A stretch of 64,000 bases of DNA from Shewanella jiangmenensis. Its GTDB lineage: Bacteria > Pseudomonadota > Gammaproteobacteria > Enterobacterales > Shewanellaceae. Positions 57,729 to 64,000 of the stretch are shown piece after piece. The position numbers and the translations under genes were made by a program. Where the stretch lies: assembly GCF_018596335.1 (NCBI RefSeq), contig NZ_JAHEPS010000005.1, positions 62,001 to 126,000 of the forward strand. Direction: 5' to 3'. How positions within the stretch are numbered: the stretch's first letter is position 1; each line of letters opens with the position of its first letter. The notes under the pieces were generated by a model, which searched no databases, was not told the DNA's origin, and saw nothing but the letters and a program-made list of their open reading frames with translations.

Positions 57729-59554
57729 CAGTTACCTCCAAGCTTATTAAACAGTGAATCTTTGAGTTTATCTTTAAGCTTGTCGGTTTCCTGCTTAAGC
57801 TGGCCCTTCATCAAGGCTTCGGTGTCGAGCGCAAACTTGGGCTCGGTGAAACCGCCGTTAATGATCAGCGGAATTTCGACGCCTGAGAGCGCCGAGCTGC
57901 CGCCCTGACCTTCGAGGGAGCCCACCACCTTGGTGGCAAGGCGATAATCCAGGGTTTCATCCAGCAAATACGCATCGCCGCGACCGGAAATACGCAGCAG
58001 CGGCGAGAGCATCAACAAGTCGGGGTTATGCACTTTGCCGCCACCAATGACCAGGGTGCCGGTGAGCGCCGAGAAATCGGTCTTTTGCTCCTGGGGCGCT
58101 GCGCTGCTCATATCGCCTTTAAGCTTGGCCTGGGCCGAGCGGATCATCTGCGCCACGTTTACGCCATGCAGCGCGCCGTCGGTGATTTCAAATCTGCCGT
58201 TGCCGCTGAGCTCCTTTTTAAGCCGCTCAGGCAGCAGCCCCACGCCCTTACCCTGCACACTGAAGGTGGCAAGCCCCTCGAGCATGTCAACTTCGGCAAG
58301 TGCCATCAAAAGCGGCCGGATCTGCACGCCCAAAAGCTGTTTATTGAAACTGTAATGAACCGGGCGCTGACGGCCATCAAGGCTTGCACTGGCATCGAGC
58401 TTGCCGCCATAAAGGCTTGCGGCAAGTTTACTTACTTTAAGCACACCGCCATTAAGGTCAGCGGCAACTTGCCAGTCGGTGGTGGTCAGGCCCGCCACTT
58501 TGACCGACTCGATACTGAGGTCAAGCTTGGCATCCACGGCTTTGAGTGCACTAAGATCGGGCTCCTTAGCAGAAGCCGCGCCTTCGCTGCCTGCGTTGGC
58601 GTTGGCTTTGGCTTTAGCGTTGGCATCGGCCGGTTCACTTTCACCGAGCAGCGCAGCCACATCAGTGGCACCCAGCGCGAGCTTGGCGTCAATAAAGGGC
58701 ACTTTTCTGCCGTAATCGACCGACAACTCACCTTTGGCACCAAGCTCAGCAAGGTTTAGTTTTTCAAGCACCAATTGGGCGGTTTTAGACTCAAGCGCCA
58801 CCTTGGCAGAGCCTGCCAACGCAAGCGCAAGCTCGCCCTTTGGCAAAGCTTCACCCTTGGCGGTTACATCAAGCGAAAGCCCATCAAGAGATACGGCATC
58901 GAGCGCTGAGCTTACCAGCAGCTGAGTATCCCCTTTCCCTGAAAGGCTCATGTCAGCGGACTGCGCCCGAAAAGCAAACTCAAGTTCACTGGCTTTGCCC
59001 GGGGTAAAGGCATCCAGAGTCAGTGATTCAAGCACCAGGCTTTGCTTGCTGCCCTTGCCTTCATCGATAAGGTTTATGGCGGTATCGCGGATAATAATGC
59101 CGCCGATGGAAAAGCCGCTGAGCGCAGGCGCACCGCCGGATTCCTGACCTGCTTCCTTACCGTTGCCGGTCAAGCCATCAAAACTTGATTTACCCTGTTT
59201 AGTGGTCACAAGATTCAGGCTCGCGCCTTCAAGGCGCAGCTCATCAATTTGAATATCACGGCTTAGCAGCGGCATCAGCTTCACTTCGGCGACCGCCACC
59301 TTAACCGATGCCATGGTCTTTTCAGTGAAGCCGTCAGGGTTTGACAGACTGACGCCGCCAAGCTTGATGCCGACAGACGGAAAAAACTGCCACGCGAGCG
59401 GCTCACTTATCACAAGCTCACGTCCGGTTTGCGTTTTTACCTTTTCCACCAGCAGCGGTTTTAAGTCATCGGCGCTGAAAAACAAGGTCAGATACAGTGC
59501 CGGCACCGCCACCAACAGTAAAATGGCAATCACCAGCCATTTGATAAGCTTCAT
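57728..59554 (-). CDS. AsmA family protein
   Basis: Envelope protein of 608 residues with one N-terminal membrane anchor (MKLIKWLVIAILLLVAVPAL). The long beta-rich AsmA repeat region follows (DLKPLLVEKVKTQTGRELVIS, FFPSVGIKLGGVSLSNPDGF), and the AsmA_2-like C-terminus (VSLDGLSLDVTAKGEAL, GDAYLLDETLDYRLATKVVG) ends in KLGGN. ATG 59554 has AAGGAG 6-7 nt upstream. An AKAKANANAGSEG linker (about residues 315-330) is low complexity. AsmA-like proteins are thought to bridge the membranes for phospholipid transport. The stop overlaps the BsuPI start. Confidence 0.92.
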   Translation of the reverse strand: MKLIKWLVIAILLLVAVPALYLTLFFSADDLKPLLVEKVKTQTGRELVISEPLAWQFFPSVGIKLGGVSLSNPDGFTEKTMASVKVAVAEVKLMPLLSRDIQIDELRLEGASLNLVTTKQGKSSFDGLTGNGKEAGQESGGAPALSGFSIGGIIIRDTAINLIDEGKGSKQSLVLESLTLDAFTPGKASELEFAFRAQSADMSLSGKGDTQLLVSSALDAVSLDGLSLDVTAKGEALPKGELALALAGSAKVALESKTAQLVLEKLNLAELGAKGELSVDYGRKVPFIDAKLALGATDVAALLGESEPADANAKAKANANAGSEGAASAKEPDLSALKAVDAKLDLSIESVKVAGLTTTDWQVAADLNGGVLKVSKLAASLYGGKLDASASLDGRQRPVHYSFNKQLLGVQIRPLLMALAEVDMLEGLATFSVQGKGVGLLPERLKKELSGNGRFEITDGALHGVNVAQMIRSAQAKLKGDMSSAAPQEQKTDFSALTGTLVIGGGKVHNPDLLMLSPLLRISGRGDAYLLDETLDYRLATKVVGSLEGQGGSSALSGVEIPLIINGGFTEPKFALDTEALMKGQLKQETDKLKDKLKDSLFNKLGGN

Positions 59555-59558
59555 ATTG

Positions 59559-59624
59559 CTCTCCTTAAACAACAGTCCATAAACATCTGCCTTTAAACAT
59601 CAGTCCTTAAATGTCAGTCCTTTA
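59559..59624 (-). repeat. 14-bp tandem array from the rraA stop to the asmA ribosome site
   Basis: On the minus strand: TAAAGGACTGACATT, TAAGGACTGATGTT, TAAAGGCAGATGTT, TATGGACTGTTGTT and TAAGGAGAGCAAT. The first unit contains the rraA stop (TGA, 59614-59616). The last contains AAGGAG, the ribosome site of the AsmA gene. Confidence 0.88.
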
Positions 59625-60102
59625 GTGGCAGCCGAGTGCGGGAAATGGCTACCCCGTTATCGTCGGCATACAGCCAGTTACCGGGGAAAACGTCAACGCC
59701 GGCAAGGGTCAAAGGCAGCTCTTTATCACCAACACCGCGCCTTTCAGTTTTAATGGGTACATGGCCAAGGGCCTGCACCCCCAGCGCCAACGTATTAAGC
59801 GTAGCAACATCACGCACGGCGCCATAAATAATCACACCGGACCAAGCGTTTTTGACCGCACTGGTCGCAATCAAGTCGCCGAGCAGGGCTTTTTCCAGCG
59901 AGCCGCCGCCATCCACCAGCAGCACCCGCCCGTGACCTGGCTCTGCCAACAACTCCTTTACCCGCGAGTTATCTTCAAAACACTTAACCGTGACAACCTC
60001 ACCACAAAATACCCGCTTTGCTCCATACTGACGCCAGGGCGCGGCCAATAACGTCAGCTCATCAGCGAATTCATCAAACAGATCGGGTAACAAGTCGAGC
60101 AT
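59614..60102 (-). CDS. rraA: Ribonuclease E activity regulator RraA
   Basis: Inhibits RNase E by binding its C-terminal scaffold; E. coli RraA forms a trimeric ring. The 162-residue protein has VVTVKCFEDNSRVKELL and GRVLLVDGGGSLEKALLGD, close to E. coli RraA. The fold is that of the former MenG group, but RraA has no methyltransferase activity. The GVGDKELPLTLAGVDVFPGN-type C-terminus is also family-like. ATG with GGAT upstream. It is separated from the AsmA gene by the 14-bp array, and lies apart from menA, its neighbour in E. coli. Confidence 0.9.
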   Translation of the reverse strand: MLDLLPDLFDEFADELTLLAAPWRQYGAKRVFCGEVVTVKCFEDNSRVKELLAEPGHGRVLLVDGGGSLEKALLGDLIATSAVKNAWSGVIIYGAVRDVATLNTLALGVQALGHVPIKTERRGVGDKELPLTLAGVDVFPGNWLYADDNGVAISRTRLPLKD

Positions 60103-60295
60103 CGAAGATCCCTCTTTTTGAGTAATAAATTAATTAAAGTCTCAGTATTTCATTTGGTTTAGACCACTTTAACCCGCTGAATATTCTTGCTCAAGCTAAA
60201 GACTGCGGCTTTCACTCCAGAGCGCAATTCTTTATAATGCGACTCCACCGCGGTACTCTTACCCGCGCTATTTCCACAGTGAAAGTGAAACCTTG

Positions 60296-60619
60296 ATGAC
60301 CAGCGATATTGAATTACAACGGGCAATGGCTGCGCTTGATGAGTATGGCTACGATAAAAAGCTGTCGTCCGATCTCGAGCAAGCCCGAAATAAACAACAA
60401 ATGCGTAAATACCTCGACGGGCTTGATTACAGCATTCGGCGCATGGAATTGCTGCAGGAAACCGTAAATGAATGGGTTGCAGAGAAAAAAGCTGCGCACG
60501 CCCAGCAAGAAAGCATTCAGACCTATAAATCCAAGATTATTAATCTGTCCCGTGAATTAAACATTTCCTACAACGAAGTGTTGGAAATCATGGCCCAGCT
60601 TGACAGTAAAAAGCGCTGA
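60296..60619 (+). CDS. Small predicted coiled-coil protein of unknown function
   Basis: Protein of 107 residues, start ATG 60296 (a TTG one codon earlier is in frame). It is highly helical and charged: QRAMAALDEYGYDKKLSSDLEQARNK, YSIRRMELLQETVNEWVAEKK with a heptad-like pattern, then IINLSRELNISYNEVLEIMAQ near the C-terminus, which could be a short helix-turn-helix or dimerisation unit. No Cys or signal peptide. I cannot place it in a family with confidence. It converges on the Cache chemoreceptor gene and lies downstream of the divergent rraA promoter region. Confidence 0.7.
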   Translation: MTSDIELQRAMAALDEYGYDKKLSSDLEQARNKQQMRKYLDGLDYSIRRMELLQETVNEWVAEKKAAHAQQESIQTYKSKIINLSRELNISYNEVLEIMAQLDSKKR

Positions 60620-60651
60620 CACCCCGGGCAGCCAAATGGCTGCCGGGTGTC
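60618..60651. terminator. GC-rich hairpin between convergent genes
   Basis: GACACCC(C)GGGCAGCC and GGCTGCCGGGTGTC pair over 14 bp with one bulge, around an AAAT loop. It starts at the end of the small coiled-coil gene and has no T-run, so termination or mRNA end protection is uncertain. Confidence 0.55.
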
Positions 60652-60659
60652 GTAGTGCG

Positions 60660-62300
60660 TTAAATTCTGAATACCGAAATTAACGCATTCATCTGTTTTG
60701 CATCCGCTTCAATACTGTCGCTGCTTTTGGCAACCGCATCGGTTTTGTGCTGATTGTCGCGGGAAATGTCGTTTATCCGATTGATATTCATATTCAGCTC
60801 GCCAATTACCGCATGTTGATCGTCGGTGGCGTGCGCAATATGGTTATTCATTTCATTGATTTGGCTGATGGCGGATTTAATCTGTGCCAGCGCATCCACC
60901 ACCTCGGCCGCCTCATTGACCGTCTCTTCCGACTGATTTTTTGCCCGGCCAATCGAGGCATTGACCCGCTCAACAGACGAGCGGATGGCCTCAATTATAC
61001 TATTGATTTGGCGGGTCGAATCTTGCGTGCGGCTCGCGAGTGTCCGCACTTCATCGGCGACCACGGCAAAGCCGCGCCCGGCCTCGCCGGCACGCGCCGC
61101 TTCAATGGCAGCATTAAGCGCAAGTAAATTGGTTTGCTCGGCTATACCTACAATCACATCGAGAATTTGGCCAATCTGACCGGAGCTTACCTGCAGCTCA
61201 CGGGCAACCTCGGCCGTCACCTCAAGCTCACCGGACAATTTTTTAATGTGCGTCATGGCGGTGCCGACCACCTGCTGGGTGCTGTCGGTTTGCTTCTGTG
61301 CAAGCACAGCGCCATCGGCGGCGACCTTGGCGTTGGAGGCTACATCGGCGGCGGTGACCGCCATCTGATTGATGGCAGTCGCCACGCTTTCTGTTTCGGA
61401 TTGCATGTTGCGGGTGATGACGCCCGCCTCATGGGCAATACCAGACAAGCCGCTGGCAAGGCTGCGGCTATGGGCGGCCGAGTCACTGACCGAGCGCACC
61501 AGGGTCTGAATTTTTGCGATAAAGAGGTTAAAGAACACCGCAACCTGCGACAGTTCATCACGCCCCTGTTCGCTGAGTCTTAAGGTCAAATCGCCCTCAC
61601 CCTGGGCAATATTGCGAAATGCATCCATGGTTTGTTTAAGCGGCTCACTGATACTGCGGCCAATCACCAACAAAAGCGCAAGCACAGGTCCCCACACAAG
61701 CACAAATACCAGCAGGTATTGCCAGGCAAAGTCTCGCTTCTGTGCAGCGATATCATCGATATAGATGCCAGAGCCAATCACCCAGCCCCAGGGCTCGAAG
61801 CGCTTTACGACACTCATTTTCGGGCTTGGGGTGACTGCGTCCGGGCGGTTCCACTGGTAATTGACCAGCGCCGTGTCAGCGCTCTGGGTCAGGCGCAGCA
61901 TTTCGGCAAAGAGCCTGACGCCATTTGGGTCGCTCATGTTACTGACATTGGTGCCCACCAGCTTTTTGGCAAAAGGATGCTGGATCATCATCCCTTGTCT
62001 ATCGATGGTGAAGTAATATTCATTGCCGGAATAACGCAGGTTATCGAGCGCCCTGAGCGCCTGTTGCCGGGCGTCGTCGTCACTGAGCTCATTGCGAAGC
62101 GCTCTGGCATGGTAATCGGCAACCATGTTCACCGACACGTCCATCAGCGCCCTTAATCTTGCTTCCTTTTCTTTCAGCAGCACATCATCAAGGCTTTTGA
62201 GCGCAAACAAAAACATGGCCACAGTGGCGATGATACAAAGTAAAATCATCACCCACATCCGCCGCGAAATCTGATAATTCCTCAGTACATTTCCGAGCAT
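60660..62300 (-). CDS. Methyl-accepting chemotaxis protein with single Cache domain
   Basis: Chemoreceptor of 546 residues. TM1 (about 14-33, [19 protein letters not shown]) and TM2 (about 193-213, [20 protein letters not shown]) frame an sCache-type sensor ([35 protein letters not shown]). The HAMP domain (about 215-265) and the coiled-coil signalling domain follow; the tip has [20 protein letters not shown] and [17 protein letters not shown]. There is no C-terminal CheR-tether pentapeptide (it ends ISVFRI). Ligand unknown. It is divergent from the substrate-binding protein gene. Confidence 0.94.
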   Translation of the reverse strand: MLGNVLRNYQISRRMWVMILLCIIATVAMFLFALKSLDDVLLKEKEARLRALMDVSVNMVADYHARALRNELSDDDARQQALRALDNLRYSGNEYYFTIDRQGMMIQHPFAKKLVGTNVSNMSDPNGVRLFAEMLRLTQSADTALVNYQWNRPDAVTPSPKMSVVKRFEPWGWVIGSGIYIDDIAAQKRDFAWQYLLVFVLVWGPVLALLLVIGRSISEPLKQTMDAFRNIAQGEGDLTLRLSEQGRDELSQVAVFFNLFIAKIQTLVRSVSDSAAHSRSLASGLSGIAHEAGVITRNMQSETESVATAINQMAVTAADVASNAKVAADGAVLAQKQTDSTQQVVGTAMTHIKKLSGELEVTAEVARELQVSSGQIGQILDVIVGIAEQTNLLALNAAIEAARAGEAGRGFAVVADEVRTLASRTQDSTRQINSIIEAIRSSVERVNASIGRAKNQSEETVNEAAEVVDALAQIKSAISQINEMNNHIAHATDDQHAVIGELNMNINRINDISRDNQHKTDAVAKSSDSIEADAKQMNALISVFRI

Positions 62301-62404
62301 GGTTCCCCCTCCCGGTTGTTATGTAATTCTTTGATATCCATATTAATGCGTCTATCAATTAAACAAACTACACTTTAGTAGGGTTGAAAAAACATCGGTG
62401 AGTG

Positions 62405-63409
62405 ATGAACAAACCAGCTCTGTCATTCCTGTCGCTGCTGCTTTTGTCTGCTGCCCTGTGGTTTGCAGGCACCCTGTTGCTGCCCAAATCACCCATCCAA
62501 CACCCCAGGCTCAGTATTGCCATTTCGGCTACTCCCCTGTCCAGTCCTTTTATTCTGGCAAGCCAGCTTGGCTATTTCAAACAGCATGGTCTCGAGGTTG
62601 AAATTAAGACCCTGCTTGGCGGCGTTCGCTGCTTTGAGGCGCTGGTTAATGAGGAAGTGGACCTTGCGACCAGTTCCGAATCCGTGGTGATGTACAACGC
62701 CTTTACCCGGGATGATTTCTCGATTATCGCCACCTTTGTTACCTCGGATAATGACGTCAAGCTCATTACCCGCCGCGGTAATGGCATTAAAAACTTTGAC
62801 GATATTCGCCAGCGCCGGGCCGGTGTGGTGCAGAAAAGTGCCAGTGAGTATTTTCTCGAAACCGCCATGGTGCTGCATGGCATAGAGCGCAATGCCTATA
62901 AGATTGATTACCTGCAGCCCGAAACCATCGGTGATGCGCTCAAGTCTGGACGGGTTGACCTGATTTCAGTGTGGGAGCCCTTTGCACACCAGATAAGGCG
63001 CCAGCTTGGCGAAGACGCCATCGTTCTGCCAACAAGAGGCCTGTACCGCCTGTCATTCAATTTGCTTGCCAGACGTGACGAGCTGCCAATCAAGCGTGAT
63101 TTGCACATTAAGCTGTTAAAGGCCCTCGATGATGCGGTGGATTTTGCCATCAGGGAGCCGGAGCGGGCCAAAGCCATCGTTGCCGATGCGCTGCATGTGC
63201 CCCGGGATGAAATCGATGCCTTCTGGCCGGACTATCATTTTCATTTAACCCTCGATAAAACCCTGCAGCTCGATTTGTTGACCCAGGCCAAATGGGCCAT
63301 AGGCTCAGGCTACGTCAATCAGCCAGAGCCTCCTGATTTTGAGAGTTTTATTGATGAAACTGCGCTTAATAGAGCTGACCGCGAAATCAATGCGGAGGAA
63401 AAGCCATGA
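62405..63409 (+). CDS. Periplasmic substrate-binding protein, NMT1/THI5-like, coupled to a sensor
   Basis: Protein of 334 residues. An N-terminal hydrophobic segment (SFLSLLLLSAALWFAGTLLL) acts as a signal or anchor. The rest is a two-lobed binding protein: AISATPLSSPFILASQLGYFKQHGLEVEI, FEALVNEEVDLATSSESVV, GVVQKSASEYFL, LISVWEPFAHQIRRQLG. This pattern fits the SsuA/TauA/THI5 family. No permease or ATPase gene is next to it; instead it overlaps a membrane sensor gene by 4 nt (ATGA). This suggests a ligand-presenting periplasmic subunit of a signalling system rather than an importer (inference). ATG at 62405 is preferred to GTG one codon earlier. Confidence 0.88.
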   Translation: MNKPALSFLSLLLLSAALWFAGTLLLPKSPIQHPRLSIAISATPLSSPFILASQLGYFKQHGLEVEIKTLLGGVRCFEALVNEEVDLATSSESVVMYNAFTRDDFSIIATFVTSDNDVKLITRRGNGIKNFDDIRQRRAGVVQKSASEYFLETAMVLHGIERNAYKIDYLQPETIGDALKSGRVDLISVWEPFAHQIRRQLGEDAIVLPTRGLYRLSFNLLARRDELPIKRDLHIKLLKALDDAVDFAIREPERAKAIVADALHVPRDEIDAFWPDYHFHLTLDKTLQLDLLTQAKWAIGSGYVNQPEPPDFESFIDETALNRADREINAEEKP

Positions 63410-64000
63410 CCCTGGCAGGACGCCTTAAGTTATCGGTCAGTTTGTCAGTCATGGTGCTCGGTGTTCTTGGGGTGCTTATCGGTTATCTGTACGAATTAGT
63501 GGTGCGCGGATACGAGCAGAGCGATGCCTATCAGCGCATTCAAATCACCCTGTCACAAATGGCCGGCGAGCTTTGGCAAGTGCAGCAACTTAAGTTGCTC
63601 GATGCGCGGGAAAACGCGCTGCAACTGTCAAACGAGCTCAATATGCAGCTTAGGGAGCTAAATGCCGTTGGGGTGAATGCGGGCTACCTCGATCATCTTT
63701 CGCGCTCCAATGAAAGCCTGCGCCTGTTACTCAATCTCTACCCGGACGAGCTCAAAACGGCCAGCAGCGAGCGGTTAGAACTCCTCAACGCCCGCCTCAA
63801 CAGCCTGCAGCTGTCGATGCAGGAAGAAGCGACCGAGCTGCGCCACCGGATGGCGCAAACCCGCTACGGATCAATTCAGTCGCTTATCATCTCGGTCAGT
63901 GCGCTGGTGCTGCTGACCATGGTGTCAGCCATCATGTTCCACCTGCATACCCTGCAACTTTTCAAAGCGGGGATGGCATCGCTTAAAACCGGGATTATTC
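63406..64000 (+). CDS. Membrane sensor protein (N-terminus; right edge of window)
   Basis: At least 198 residues of a gene running off the window. TM1 (about 8-30, LSVSLSVMVLGVLGVLIGYLYELVV) and TM2 (about 165-185, SLIISVSALVLLTMVSAIMF) frame a helical periplasmic domain of ~130 residues, rich in Leu and Gln with a coiled-coil pattern (LQLSNELNMQLRELNAVG). After TM2 the start of a HAMP-like segment is visible (LHTLQLFKAGMASLKTGI). The output domain, likely a histidine kinase or cyclase, is outside the window. It overlaps the binding-protein gene by 4 nt, so the two are co-translated. Confidence 0.8.
   Translation, partial: MTLAGRLKLSVSLSVMVLGVLGVLIGYLYELVVRGYEQSDAYQRIQITLSQMAGELWQVQQLKLLDARENALQLSNELNMQLRELNAVGVNAGYLDHLSRSNESLRLLLNLYPDELKTASSERLELLNARLNSLQLSMQEEATELRHRMAQTRYGSIQSLIISVSALVLLTMVSAIMFHLHTLQLFKAGMASLKTGII

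Overview
The window looks like chromosomal DNA of a marine or estuarine gammaproteobacterium of the genus Shewanella, on the higher-GC side of the genus. This is inferred from the protein sequences and from gene order: gyrA/ubiG/nrdA/nrdB/yfaE-type ferredoxin, sppA/ansA/yeaC, nadA next to bkdA1-bkdA2-bkdB, alaA/yfbR/dgt, a MarC protein divergent from adhE, opgGH, pabB/nudL and asnS. I see no phage, transposase, rRNA or CRISPR array. It is mostly core metabolism with a few accessory pieces.

Layout. 1-5.7 kb: serC (cut by the left edge), gyrA, and divergently ubiG with a HAD phosphatase. 5.7-10.2 kb: a 640-bp regulatory region with a pair of NrdR-type boxes, then nrdA, nrdB and a 2Fe-2S ferredoxin (class Ia ribonucleotide reductase and its cofactor-maintenance partner). 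10.4-18.5 kb: fadH, sppA, ansA, a three-gene operon (M14 carboxypeptidase, zinc-ribbon membrane protein, YeaC) and an OmpR-type response regulator with no kinase beside it. 18.7-24.1 kb: a DUF885 lipoprotein and a translationally coupled secreted pair ending in a large HExxH metalloprotease-like protein. 24.2-28.1 kb: tRNA-Ser(GGA), a NIT-domain chemoreceptor and nadA. 28.2-32.2 kb: the branched-chain 2-oxoacid dehydrogenase operon, with a perfect palindrome upstream resembling a LiuR site. 32.3-40.7 kb: astE, msrA, an NhaC antiporter, alaA, yfbR, dgt and a MarC protein. 41-43.7 kb: adhE with a CRP-like site upstream. 44-48 kb: opgG-opgH. 48-57 kb: a YiiX-like hydrolase, an S9 peptidase, fumarase class I, pabB-nudL, a small membrane protein and asnS. 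57-64 kb: a BsuPI-domain protein, an AsmA protein, rraA, an unknown small coiled-coil protein, a Cache chemoreceptor, and a periplasmic substrate-binding protein coupled to a membrane sensor cut by the right edge.

The most unusual signal is not a gene. At many gene ends there are short degenerate tandem arrays (mostly 13-18 bp periods) that start at or just after the stop codon and usually run up to the terminator hairpin. The clearest is the 16-bp x5 array of adhE, whose first unit contains the stop codon and whose TAA recurs in all three frames. Others lie at the HAD phosphatase, ansA, msrA, alaA, marC, opgH, asnS and rraA ends. I do not know a described element of this kind. The second point of interest is the secreted pair at 21.0-24.1 kb. 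GyrA also carries Ile at the quinolone-resistance position 83.

Start codons were chosen by Shine-Dalgarno position and family length; where this differs from the longest open frame it is noted. Terminators and operators were found by eye. Family assignments come from recognised motifs and remembered homologues, without a database search.
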